Part shown: positions 10,276-18,360 of the stretch, one piece after another | Layout: every line of letters starts with the position of its first letter | Numbering within the stretch: position 1 is the stretch's first letter | Origin: Mycolicibacterium aubagnense | GTDB taxonomy: Bacteria; Actinomycetota; Actinomycetes; Mycobacteriales; Mycobacteriaceae | Assembly: GCF_010730955.1 (NCBI RefSeq) | Contig: NZ_AP022577.1 | Coordinates: 4,712,001-4,776,000 of the forward strand | DNA length: 64,000 nucleotides | Reading direction: 5' to 3' | The notes under the pieces: model-generated | Database searches by the model: none | Told to the model about the DNA's origin: nothing | The model's input: the letters and a program-made list of their open reading frames with translations, nothing else | Position numbers and translations under genes: made by a program

Positions 10276-12180
10276 GTGACTCTCGTATTGCGCCGCCCCG
10301 TCGGGGAGCGGCTCCAGCTCGGCGTCCTGCTGACGGCGACGGCTGTGTTGTACCTGTGGAACCTGTCGGCCAGTGGTTGGGCCAACAGCTTCTATTCAGC
10401 GGCGGCACAGGCCGGTGCCAGCGACTGGACCGCGATGTTGTTCGGCGCCAGCGATTCCGGCAATGCCATCACCGTCGACAAGACCCCGGGCGCGCTGTGG
10501 GTGATGGACCTCTCGGTGCGGCTTTTCGGGCTCAGCTCGTGGAGCATCCTGGTGCCGCAGGCCCTGATGGGCGTGGCCGCGGTGGCGGTGCTCTACGCCG
10601 CGGTCCGCCGCGCTGCCGGGCCGGCCGCCGCTCTACTGGCCGGGGCGGTGTTCGCCTTGACGCCGGTGGCCACCTTGATGTTCCGGTTCAACAATCCCGA
10701 TGCGCTGCTGGTCCTGCTGCTGGTGGTGAGCGCGTACTGCGTGCAACGCGCCTGCGAGGAAGACGCCGGTCGTGGCTGGTTGATCGCCGCGGGCGTGGCT
10801 GCCGGGTTCGCGTTCCTGGCCAAGATGCTGCAAGCGTTCCTGGTGCTGCCGGCGTTCGCCGCGGCGTACCTGGTGGCCGGGCCGTCGCAGCTGCGTACGC
10901 GGTTCTGGCGCCTGCTCGGCGGCACGGCGGCAATGGTCGTCTCCGGCGGTTGGTACCTGTTGCTCGTCGAACTGTGGCCCTCGTCGGCGCGGCCGTATGT
11001 CGGTGGATCGCAACATGATTCGATCATCGAACTCGCTCTGGGTTACAACGGCGTGGGCCGGTTGAACGGCAACGAGCCCGGCGGCCTCGGCAACCCGAAT
11101 TTCGACGCCGGCTGGGACCGGCTCCTGGGCGCGAGCATGGGAACCTATGCGGGATGGCTCGTGCCTGCGGCCCTGATCTGTCTTGTTGCGGGGCTGTGGC
11201 TGACCCGCCGGGCGCCGCGCGCCGATACGACGCGGGCGGCACTGATCCTCTGGGGCGGGTGGCTGGTTTTCACCGCTGCCGTGTTCAGCTTCGCCAACGG
11301 CATCGTGCACCCGTACTACACCGTCGCGCTGGCTCCGGCCATCGGTGCGTGCCTCGGTATCGGTTCGGTCCTGATGTGGCGCCATCGCACGGCGTTACCC
11401 GCCCGGCTGACCATGGCGGGCGCAGTGGTCGTCACGGCGGCAGTGGTCGAGATGCTGCTGAGCCGCGGCGGCAGCCTGAGCTGGCTGCGGGTGGCGGTGC
11501 CGATCATCGGAGCGGTCGCTGTAGCGCTGTTACTGGTGCCGCCGCGATTCCGCCCGGCGCGGCTCGCCGCAGTGTTGGCGGTCGCGGCCTGCCTGGCCGC
11601 GCCGGCGGTGTATTCGGTTGCCACTGCCGGGGTCTCGCACACCGGCGCGATGCCGTCGGTGGGACCGGCAGGCGGGCACGGAAATTGGGGGCCACCTCCG
11701 GGAAGCGGCAAGGCCCGGGGGCCGGCCGGTGGACCCGCCCACGCGATGGGTGCGCCGCCACAAGGACTGCGGCCGGGCGGCGGGCTCCTCGATTCGCCGG
11801 TACCCGGGGCAGCCTTGACCGCGCTGTTGGGCACCGACGCCGCGAAGTACCGGTGGGCCGCTGCCGTCGTCGGCTCCAACAACGCCGCCGGTTACCAGTT
11901 GGCGGCGCGTGTCCCGGTGATGGCGGTCGGTGGTTTCAACGGCACCGACCCGGCGCCCACGCTGACACAGTTCGAGCAGTACGTGGCCACCGGCCAGATT
12001 CATTACTTCATCGACGGCGACGTCAAGATGGGCTGGGGCCATCAGGACCAGGACAACGCCGGCCAGGAATCTCAGCAGATCGCCACGTGGGTGAGCTCGC
12101 AATTCACGGCCACCACGGTCGAGGGCACCGTCGTCTACGACCTGAGCCACCCGCGTCGACTCGCCGCTCAAAACTCATAG
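10276..12180 (+). CDS. GT39-like (GT-C fold) membrane glycosyltransferase, copy 1
   Basis: This 634-residue polytopic membrane protein resembles the PMT/YkcB-type dolichol- or polyprenyl-phosphate sugar transferases. The N-terminal loop after the first helix has the conserved run SGNAITVDKTPGALWVMDL, and LMFRFNNPDALLVLLL follows in a later helix. About ten hydrophobic segments span residues 15-450. A Gly/Pro-rich linker (residues 460-510) leads to a C-terminal soluble domain ending in FEQYVATGQIHYFIDGD. It probably moves a sugar from a lipid carrier to an acceptor outside the membrane; acceptor unknown. GTG 10276 follows the kinase by 23 bp. It is a close paralogue of 13528-15447. Confidence 0.85.
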   Translation: MTLVLRRPVGERLQLGVLLTATAVLYLWNLSASGWANSFYSAAAQAGASDWTAMLFGASDSGNAITVDKTPGALWVMDLSVRLFGLSSWSILVPQALMGVAAVAVLYAAVRRAAGPAAALLAGAVFALTPVATLMFRFNNPDALLVLLLVVSAYCVQRACEEDAGRGWLIAAGVAAGFAFLAKMLQAFLVLPAFAAAYLVAGPSQLRTRFWRLLGGTAAMVVSGGWYLLLVELWPSSARPYVGGSQHDSIIELALGYNGVGRLNGNEPGGLGNPNFDAGWDRLLGASMGTYAGWLVPAALICLVAGLWLTRRAPRADTTRAALILWGGWLVFTAAVFSFANGIVHPYYTVALAPAIGACLGIGSVLMWRHRTALPARLTMAGAVVVTAAVVEMLLSRGGSLSWLRVAVPIIGAVAVALLLVPPRFRPARLAAVLAVAACLAAPAVYSVATAGVSHTGAMPSVGPAGGHGNWGPPPGSGKARGPAGGPAHAMGAPPQGLRPGGGLLDSPVPGAALTALLGTDAAKYRWAAAVVGSNNAAGYQLAARVPVMAVGGFNGTDPAPTLTQFEQYVATGQIHYFIDGDVKMGWGHQDQDNAGQESQQIATWVSSQFTATTVEGTVVYDLSHPRRLAAQNS

Positions 12181-12192
12181 CTTGCGCATAGC
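12175..12192 (+). promoter_or_regulatory. Direct heptamer repeat before the GT2-GtrA gene
   Basis: TCATAGC (12175-12181), a 4-base gap, then GCATAGC (12186-12192) form a 7-4-7 direct repeat. It matches the units at 7852-7880 upstream of the response regulator; the block TCATAGC-TYGC-RCATAG is shared by both places. The first unit overlaps the stop codon of the preceding gene, 45-60 bp ahead of the next start. This suggests an internal promoter controlled by the same OmpR-type regulator. Confidence 0.5.
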
Positions 12193-12236
12193 TTCACCCC
12201 ATGGCGGGCTAAAGCTGCGGCCCAAGAATCAGTGTC

Positions 12237-13493
12237 ATGACGAACCTGGTCGAGCGCGACGCCGAGCAACGCTTCACGACCCGCCCCAATGCTGCCCTCG
12301 CCGCGCGTGCCGCCGGTGTCCCGGTGCTGGACGTCGTAGTCCCGGTCTACAACGAGCAGGTCGCGTTGCCCGGCTCGATCCGCCGCCTGCACCGCCACCT
12401 GGAAGAGCACTTCCCGTACCCGGTGCAGATCACCATCGCCGACAACGCGAGCATCGACGACACCGCCCGCGTCGCCGCGGAGCTGGCCGCCGAGCTGGAC
12501 AACGTCCGCGTCCTGCACCTGGACCTCAAGGGCCGGGGCCGTGCGCTGCACGAAGCGTGGTCGAACTCGCCGTCGCCGGTACTGGTCTACATGGACGTCG
12601 ACCTCTCCACCGACCTGGCCGCCCTCGGCCCGCTGGTGGCTCCGCTGATCTCCGGCCACTCCGATCTGGCGATCGGCACCCGGCTGGCTCGCGCCTCCCG
12701 GGTCGTGCGCGGACCGAAGCGCGAGTTCATCTCCCGCTGCTACAACCTGATCCTGCGTGGCGCGCTGTCTGCCAAGTTCTCTGACGCCCAGTGCGGCTTC
12801 AAGGCCATCCGGGCCGACGTGGCGCACGCGCTGCTCCCGCTTGTCGAGGACACCGGCTGGTTCTTCGACACCGAACTGCTGGTGCTCGCCGAGCGCACCG
12901 GCCTCCGGATCCACGAAGTTCCGGTGGACTGGGTCGACGACCCCGACAGCCGGGTCGACATCATCGCCACCGCCACCGCCGACCTGAAGGGTGTCGGCCG
13001 GCTGCTGCGTGGTTTCGCCAACGGCTCCATCCCGGTGCACACCATTGCCGCCCAATTGGGTTCGTCCCCCCGGTCCGGGGCGCCTCGGTCGCTGCTGCGT
13101 CAGGTCGTCCGGTTCGGCACCATCGGCGTCGCGTCCACCCTGGCCTACCTGTTGCTGTTCATGATGATGCACGCGCCGCTCGGCGCGCAGACGGCCAACC
13201 TTGTCGCGCTGCTGCTCACGGCGGTCGTCAACACTGCGGCCAACCGGCGCTTCACCTTTGGCGTCCGCGGCGGCGGTGCCGCCAGCGCGACCCGGCACCA
13301 GTTCGAAGGGTTGATCGTCTTCGGTATTGCGCTGGCGATCACCAGCGGCGCACTGGCCGGGCTACACGTGTTCGTCCCGCAGGCCCACCACCTCGTCGAG
13401 TTGAGCGTGTTGGTGGCCGCGAACCTGCTTGCGACCGCGGTGCGGTTCGTGCTGCTGCGCGGGTGGGTGTTCCACCCCAAGCGCACGAATTGA
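12237..13493 (+). CDS. GT2 polyprenyl-phosphate glycosyltransferase fused to a GtrA flippase domain
   Basis: This 418-residue protein has two parts. Residues about 30-260 are a family-2 glycosyltransferase of the dolichyl-phosphate-mannose-synthase kind: VVVPVYNEQ, the acidic motif YMDVDLSTD, then SDAQCGFKAIRADVA and EVPVDWVDDPDSRVD. Residues about 285-415 are a GtrA-like domain of four helices, starting RQVVRFGTIGVASTLAYLLL and including NLVALLLTAVVNTAANRRFTF. The first part should load a sugar on a polyprenyl phosphate at the inner face; GtrA domains are thought to flip such lipids. The fusion, lying between two GT-C enzymes, completes a three-component glycosylation set. The sugar is unknown. 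Confidence 0.88.
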   Translation: MTNLVERDAEQRFTTRPNAALAARAAGVPVLDVVVPVYNEQVALPGSIRRLHRHLEEHFPYPVQITIADNASIDDTARVAAELAAELDNVRVLHLDLKGRGRALHEAWSNSPSPVLVYMDVDLSTDLAALGPLVAPLISGHSDLAIGTRLARASRVVRGPKREFISRCYNLILRGALSAKFSDAQCGFKAIRADVAHALLPLVEDTGWFFDTELLVLAERTGLRIHEVPVDWVDDPDSRVDIIATATADLKGVGRLLRGFANGSIPVHTIAAQLGSSPRSGAPRSLLRQVVRFGTIGVASTLAYLLLFMMMHAPLGAQTANLVALLLTAVVNTAANRRFTFGVRGGGAASATRHQFEGLIVFGIALAITSGALAGLHVFVPQAHHLVELSVLVAANLLATAVRFVLLRGWVFHPKRTN

Positions 13494-13527
13494 CCGGCAC
13501 CACAACTGCTTCCGAGGAGGCCCACTC

Positions 13528-15447
13528 GTGATCGCCACTGCGCCCCGTGTTGCTCAGTTGCCGAAACCCCGCCGCGGCTCGCGAATCTGGACTCGCCCGG
13601 TATGGGAACGATCGGCGCTGTTGACGCTGCTGGCCGGGACGGCGGTGCTGTACCTGTGGGCGCTCGGCTCGTCGGGCTGGGCCAACTCCTACTACGCGGC
13701 CGCGGCCCAGGCCGGAACCCAGAACTGGGAAGCGCTGCTGTTCGGCTCCTTCGACGCGGGCAACGCCATCACGGTCGACAAGCCTCCGGCCGCGCTGTGG
13801 CTGATGGGCCTGTCTGGCCGTCTCTTCGGATTCAGTGCATTCAGCATGCTGCTGCCGCAGGCTCTCATGGGGGTGGCCGCGGTCGGGATGCTCTACGCGA
13901 CGGTCCGACGCACCAGTGGCGCGGCCGCCGGGCTGCTGGCCGGCCTGGTGCTGGCGGTGACTCCCGTTGCGGCGCTGATGTTCCGGTTCAACAACCCCGA
14001 TGCGTTGCTTGTGCTGCTGCTGATCACCGCGGCCTACTGCACGGTGCGGGCCATCCAGTCCACCGAATTCGCCGCGTCGGCCCGGTGGATGACGCTGACT
14101 GGAGCCATCGTCGGCTTCGCCTTCCTGACCAAGATGCTGCAAGCGTTCCTACCGGTGCCGGGACTGGCCCTGGCGTTCCTGGTCGCCGCGCCGTTCGGGT
14201 TTTGGCGCCGGGTCAGCGCGCTGCTGATGGCGGGTGCGGCCCTGGTGGTTTCGGCGGGCTGGTACCTCGCGCTGGTCAGTCTGTGGCCCGCCGACGCCCG
14301 TCCGTACATCGCCGGCTCCACCGACAACAGTCTGTTGCAACTGGCCTTGGGCTACAACGGCATCGAGCGGATCACCGGCGGCGACCGTCCCAGCGGCGGC
14401 CCCGGTCCCGGTGGTGGCATGCGGGACAACCTGTTCTTCGGCGGGCACGCTGGCATCACCCGACTGTTCGGCCCGTCGATGGGCGTCGAAGTGTCGTGGT
14501 TGCTGCCCGTGGCGTTGATCGGCCTGGTGCTGTTGTTGTGGACGAGTTTCCGCGCTCCGCGCACAGACCTCCGTCGTGCCGGCGTACTGCTGTGGGGCGG
14601 TTGGCTTTTGGTGACCGGCGCGGTGTTCAGCTTCATGGACGGCACGGTGCACCCGTACTACAACGTCGCACTCGCCCCTGCGGTCGCCGCGTTGGCCGGG
14701 ATGACGGTCGCGCACCTCTGGCAGCGCCGGGTCACGCTGTCGGCCCGCCTGCTGCTCGCGCTGCTGCTCGTCGTCTCGGCCGGTTGGGCATTCGCGCTGC
14801 TGTCCCGCACCCCGGATTGGATGCCCGCGCTGCGCTGGTACATCGCGGTGGTGGCGCTTCTGTCGGCGGTGGCCGTCGTGGTGGCAGGGCAACGTTCCGG
14901 ACGGCTGGTGGCCGTCATCGCCGCCGTCGCGATCGCGGCCGGCGTGGCCGGATCGGCCTCATTCACCGTGTACAACGTGGCGCAGGGCCACAGCAGCGGT
15001 CCCGGGTCGATGTCCGGCCCGCCGCGGCCCGGCGGTGACTCGTGGCCGGGTGGCGGTCCTGGCGGACCCGGCCGGGATGGGCCCAACGCTGACCTCGAGA
15101 ACCTGCTTCGCGGTGCCAACAACCGGTGGGCCGCTGCCACGGTGGGCTCCTTCCAGGCCGGAGACCTGGAATTGAGCACCGGCAATTCGTTGATGGCGAT
15201 CGGTGGCTTCTCCGGTGGCGACAACGCACCGACCCTGGCGCAGTTCCGCCAGTACGTCGAGGACGGCCAGATTCACTACTTCATCGTCGGCGATCACAAG
15301 CGCGGTCCCGGCGGTGGTCGGGAACGGGGGAGTGCCGCGGAGATCACCTCGTGGGTGACCGGCCATTTCGCCAAGCTCGATGTCGGTGGCGCCACCGTGT
15401 ATGACCTCGAGGCGCCGACGACTCCGATAGATCACCCGATCTTGTAG
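13528..15447 (+). CDS. GT39-like (GT-C fold) membrane glycosyltransferase, copy 2
   Basis: This 639-residue paralogue of the gene at 10276 is collinear over its whole length. Shared runs include AITVDK, PQALMGVAAV, LMFRFNNPDALLVLLL and the C-terminal GQIHYFI. A Gly/Pro-rich linker (GPGGPGRDGPN type, around residues 495-530) again separates the membrane part from a small extracytoplasmic domain. GTG 13528 was chosen because GAGGAGG lies about 8 bp upstream; the longer frame overlaps the GT2 gene. It follows the GT2-GtrA gene by 34 bp and probably uses the same lipid-linked sugar on a different acceptor or position. The end overlaps the convergent thioesterase by 16 bp. Confidence 0.85.
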   Translation: MIATAPRVAQLPKPRRGSRIWTRPVWERSALLTLLAGTAVLYLWALGSSGWANSYYAAAAQAGTQNWEALLFGSFDAGNAITVDKPPAALWLMGLSGRLFGFSAFSMLLPQALMGVAAVGMLYATVRRTSGAAAGLLAGLVLAVTPVAALMFRFNNPDALLVLLLITAAYCTVRAIQSTEFAASARWMTLTGAIVGFAFLTKMLQAFLPVPGLALAFLVAAPFGFWRRVSALLMAGAALVVSAGWYLALVSLWPADARPYIAGSTDNSLLQLALGYNGIERITGGDRPSGGPGPGGGMRDNLFFGGHAGITRLFGPSMGVEVSWLLPVALIGLVLLLWTSFRAPRTDLRRAGVLLWGGWLLVTGAVFSFMDGTVHPYYNVALAPAVAALAGMTVAHLWQRRVTLSARLLLALLLVVSAGWAFALLSRTPDWMPALRWYIAVVALLSAVAVVVAGQRSGRLVAVIAAVAIAAGVAGSASFTVYNVAQGHSSGPGSMSGPPRPGGDSWPGGGPGGPGRDGPNADLENLLRGANNRWAAATVGSFQAGDLELSTGNSLMAIGGFSGGDNAPTLAQFRQYVEDGQIHYFIVGDHKRGPGGGRERGSAAEITSWVTGHFAKLDVGGATVYDLEAPTTPIDHPIL

Positions 15448-15851
15448 GTACCGACGGCCTTGGCCACCGGGTCGCGGCCCGGAGTCGTGATCTCGACTTC
15501 GCAGTGCACCAACGACTTTCCGCGGTGCAGGACCCGGCCGGAAGCGATCAGGTCGGTCGACCGGGCCGGTGCCAGGTACTGAACCGACATCGAGATCGTC
15601 ACGCCGCGAAGCGATTCCGGCGCCTGCTCGGTCGACCACGCCGCGGCCATGACGGTGACGTCCGCCAGCGCCGCGATCGCGCCGCCGTGCACCATGTCGG
15701 CGAGTGTGGTGTTGGACGGGTCCCACGGCATCCGTAACCGCACCTCGGGGGCATCGAGGGCTTCGGCGACGATGCCGAGCTTGGCGACCAGCGGCGACTG
15801 CGGAATGAATTGCGCCATGACTTCGGCGCCGGTGTGCGGACTCATGCCCAT
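15432..15851 (-). CDS. PaaI-like hotdog-fold thioesterase
   Basis: This 139-residue single hotdog domain contains the HGGAIAALADVTVMAAAWS helix, the family's signature His/Gly-Gly turn with an Asp downstream. The following strands read TISMSVQYLAPARSTDLIA and RGKSLVHCEVEI, typical of PaaI/YdiI-type acyl-CoA thioesterases. It likely hydrolyses acyl- or aryl-CoA esters; substrate unknown. The start may be either ATG 15851 or ATG 15845; neither has a strong ribosome site. It is divergent from the MFS gene, sharing a 64-bp intergenic region. Confidence 0.8.
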   Translation of the reverse strand: MGMSPHTGAEVMAQFIPQSPLVAKLGIVAEALDAPEVRLRMPWDPSNTTLADMVHGGAIAALADVTVMAAAWSTEQAPESLRGVTISMSVQYLAPARSTDLIASGRVLHRGKSLVHCEVEITTPGRDPVAKAVGTYKIG

Positions 15852-15915
15852 GGAGTCTGTGGCCTGGGCGGTCCAGATTCAATTACCTGCCAGGTAGGCG
15901 GGTTACATTGCCGCC

Positions 15916-17316
15916 GTGGCCCCCGACCCGAGCCCACCGTTCCCGAGAGCACTGGCGCTGCTGGTGGCCGCTGCGTACTTCATGGAGGTCCTCGACGGGA
16001 CCATCATCACGCCGGCCATTCCGCTGGTCGCCTCGTCGTTTCGGGTGACACCGATCGACGTCAACGTCGCGATCTCGGCTTACCTCGTCACTGTTGCGGT
16101 GCTGATTCCGGTCACCGGCTGGCTGGCCGACCGCTACGGCATCCGGCGGGTGTTCATCTCGGCGATCGTGGTGTTCACCCTGGCCTCGATCGGCTGTGCG
16201 CTCAGTGCCTCGTTGTCGGTGCTGGTGGCGATGCGGATTGTGCAGGGAGTGGGCGGCGCCATGATGGTGCCGGTCGGTCGGCTCGCGGTGTTGCGGGACA
16301 GCGACAAGTCGCATCTGGTGCGCGCCATCGCGGTGCTGACCTGGCCTGCGATGGCGGCCCCGGTGCTGGCCCCGATGCTTGGTGGGGCGATAGTGACGCT
16401 CGGGTCCTGGCGGTGGATATTTGTGGTCAACATCCCGCTCGGAGTGCTGGGAATTGTCCTGGCACTCAGGCTGGTTCGCGGGGGCCCGCAACCGTCGACC
16501 CGTCCCCTCGACTGGCGGGGCGTGCTGGCGCTGGGCGGCGGTATCGGCACCGCGCTGGTTGCGCTGGAGCACATCCGCGTGGCGGGCACGGACTGGTCCA
16601 TTGTCGGTGGCTGTGGCGTGGCGGCAGTCGTGCTGCTGGTGGCCGCGGTGTGGCATCTGCTGCGCACCGATTCACCCCTCGTCGATCTCCCGGTACTGCG
16701 GGTGCAGACCCTGCGCATCACGGTCAGTGCCGGGTCGCTGTACCGGCTGGTCATCGTTGCGGTGCCGTTCCTGCTGACCCTGCAGTTCCAGCTGGAATTC
16801 GGCTGGAATCCGTTGGCGGCCGGCGCCATGGTGGCGGCCCTGTTCCTCGGCAACCTGACCATCAAGCCGGCGACGACGCCGTTGATGCGGCGGTTCGGGA
16901 TTCGCAACGTGTTGCTGGTCAACGGCATCGCATCGGTGGCCTGTTTTGGGCTGTTGGCGATTCTGCGACCCTCGCTTCCACTACCCGTGATCGCCGTGAT
17001 CCTGTATGTGAGCGGCGCGCTGCGGTCCATCGGTTTCACCGCCTACAACAACCTGGCGTTCTCCGATGTCGACGGCGATGACCTCACCCACGCCAACACC
17101 CTCAATGCCTCCATCCAGGAACTCGCAGCGGGTCTCGGTGTCGCGGTGGGGGCGCTGTTGCTCAGCCGGATGGGCTCGTACCCAGGGACGTTCCTGGTGC
17201 TCGGGGCGGTGATGGCACTGACCATCGCGGAGTCGTGGCAGCTGCCGCGGTCCGCCGGAGCCCACGTCAGTGGAGTCGGGAAGACGCTGGACACCGCGCC
17301 GCGTTGTTCCACCTGA
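15916..17316 (+). CDS. MFS drug:H+ antiporter (DHA2/EmrB-QacA type)
   Basis: This 466-residue major-facilitator transporter starts at GTG 15916. Helix 1 contains YFMEVLDGTIITPAIP, with the Asp usual in DHA2 exporters. Motif A reads GWLADRYGIRRVF between helices 2 and 3, and the motif C-like stretch APVLAPMLGG is in helix 5. Hydrophobic segments continue to about residue 440, consistent with 14 helices. It probably expels a lipophilic compound using the proton gradient. Nothing nearby indicates the substrate, and no local regulator is adjacent. Confidence 0.85.
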   Translation: MAPDPSPPFPRALALLVAAAYFMEVLDGTIITPAIPLVASSFRVTPIDVNVAISAYLVTVAVLIPVTGWLADRYGIRRVFISAIVVFTLASIGCALSASLSVLVAMRIVQGVGGAMMVPVGRLAVLRDSDKSHLVRAIAVLTWPAMAAPVLAPMLGGAIVTLGSWRWIFVVNIPLGVLGIVLALRLVRGGPQPSTRPLDWRGVLALGGGIGTALVALEHIRVAGTDWSIVGGCGVAAVVLLVAAVWHLLRTDSPLVDLPVLRVQTLRITVSAGSLYRLVIVAVPFLLTLQFQLEFGWNPLAAGAMVAALFLGNLTIKPATTPLMRRFGIRNVLLVNGIASVACFGLLAILRPSLPLPVIAVILYVSGALRSIGFTAYNNLAFSDVDGDDLTHANTLNASIQELAAGLGVAVGALLLSRMGSYPGTFLVLGAVMALTIAESWQLPRSAGAHVSGVGKTLDTAPRCST

Positions 17317-17333
17317 TCCGGTGATTGCAACCG

Positions 17334-17362
17334 TTGACACCGCACCACCCGGCACGTAAATT
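17334..17362 (+). promoter_or_regulatory. SigA-like promoter for the cysDNCQ operon
   Basis: A perfect -35 TTGACA (17334-17339) is followed after 17 bases by TAAATT (17357-17362), a four-of-six match to the -10 consensus. Transcription would begin near 17369, exactly at an ATG that opens a short reading frame running into cysD. Confidence 0.6.
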
Positions 17363-17368
17363 CTGACC

Positions 17369-17413
17369 ATGGTTCTTATCTTGACCAGTTCTACCAACTT
17401 TACGGGGAAATGA
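17369..17413 (+). CDS. Candidate leaderless short ORF ahead of cysD (14 aa)
   Basis: ATG 17369 lies 6 bases after the -10 box at 17357-17362, the spacing at which transcription itself starts, so this ORF would be leaderless. It reads MVLILTSSTNFTGK and its stop TGA (17411-17413) overlaps the cysD start region (ATGATG at 17410-17415). Such coupling is known for leaderless upstream ORFs in mycobacteria, some of which carry Cys codons and respond to cysteine supply. This one has no Cys, so if it acts it would do so through translational coupling. No protein evidence; inference only. Confidence 0.4.
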   Translation: MVLILTSSTNFTGK

Positions 17414-18360
17414 TGACCGTCACTCCCGACGCCGCCGAGGCGTCCAAGGTGGACCACCGGGCCGCCAAATACGAATTGAGCCATCTGCGATCGTTGGAGG
17501 CCGAGGCCATCCACATCATCCGCGAGGTCGCCGCGGAGTTCGAGCGGCCGGTGCTGCTGTTCTCCGGCGGCAAGGACTCGATCGTGATGCTGCACCTGGC
17601 CATCAAGGCGTTCGCGCCGGGCCGGCTGCCGTTCCCCGTCATGCACGTGGACACGGGCCACAACTTCGAAGAGGTCATCGCCACCCGCGACGCCCTGGTC
17701 GAGAAGCACAACCTGCGGCTGGTCGTGGCCAGCGTTCAGGACGACATCGACGCCGGCCGCGTCGTCGACAACGGCCCGTCGCGTAACCCGCTGCAGACCG
17801 TGTCGCTGCTGCGCGGCATCCGCGAGAACAAGTTCGACGCCGCCTTCGGTGGCGCCCGCCGCGACGAGGAGAAGGCCCGCGCCAAGGAGCGCGTCTTCAG
17901 CTTCCGTGACGAGTTCGGCCAGTGGGACCCCAAGAACCAGCGCCCCGAGCTGTGGAACCTGTACAACGGGCGGCACCGCAAGGGCGAGCACATCCGCGTC
18001 TTCCCGCTGTCGAACTGGACCGAGTACGACATCTGGGCCTACATCGGCGCCGAGGAGATCGCGCTGCCGAGCATCTACTACGCCCACGAGCGCCAGGTCT
18101 TCGAGCGCGACGGCATGCTGCTGGCTGTGCACGAATACCTGAAGCCCCGCGAGGACGAGCCGGTGATCACCAAGACCGTGCGCTTCCGCACCGTCGGCGA
18201 CGTCACCTGCACCGGCTGCGTCGAGTCGGAGGCTTCGACTGTCGAAGAGGTCATCGCCGAGACCGCGGTATCCCGACTGACCGAGCGCGGCGCGACCCGC
18301 GCAGATGACCGGATTTCTGAGGCCGGTATGGAAGACCGCAAGCGAGAGGGTTACTTCTGA
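17413..18360 (+). CDS. cysD: Sulfate adenylyltransferase small subunit CysD
   Basis: This protein of about 315 residues is of the PAPS reductase/CysD family of ATP pyrophosphatases. The P-loop-like SGGKDS motif is in RPVLLFSGGKDSIVMLHLA near residue 55, followed by MHVDTGHNFEEVIATRD. The C-terminal RTVGDVTCTGCVESEA and GMEDRKREGYF are typical of CysD. With CysN it forms APS from ATP and sulfate, the first step of sulfate assimilation. ATG 17413 is 5 bases after GGGG; ATG 17410 is also possible. Its stop overlaps the cysN start as TGATG. The carbonic anhydrase gene I recall before cysD in M. tuberculosis is absent here. Confidence 0.95.
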   Translation: MTVTPDAAEASKVDHRAAKYELSHLRSLEAEAIHIIREVAAEFERPVLLFSGGKDSIVMLHLAIKAFAPGRLPFPVMHVDTGHNFEEVIATRDALVEKHNLRLVVASVQDDIDAGRVVDNGPSRNPLQTVSLLRGIRENKFDAAFGGARRDEEKARAKERVFSFRDEFGQWDPKNQRPELWNLYNGRHRKGEHIRVFPLSNWTEYDIWAYIGAEEIALPSIYYAHERQVFERDGMLLAVHEYLKPREDEPVITKTVRFRTVGDVTCTGCVESEASTVEEVIAETAVSRLTERGATRADDRISEAGMEDRKREGYF

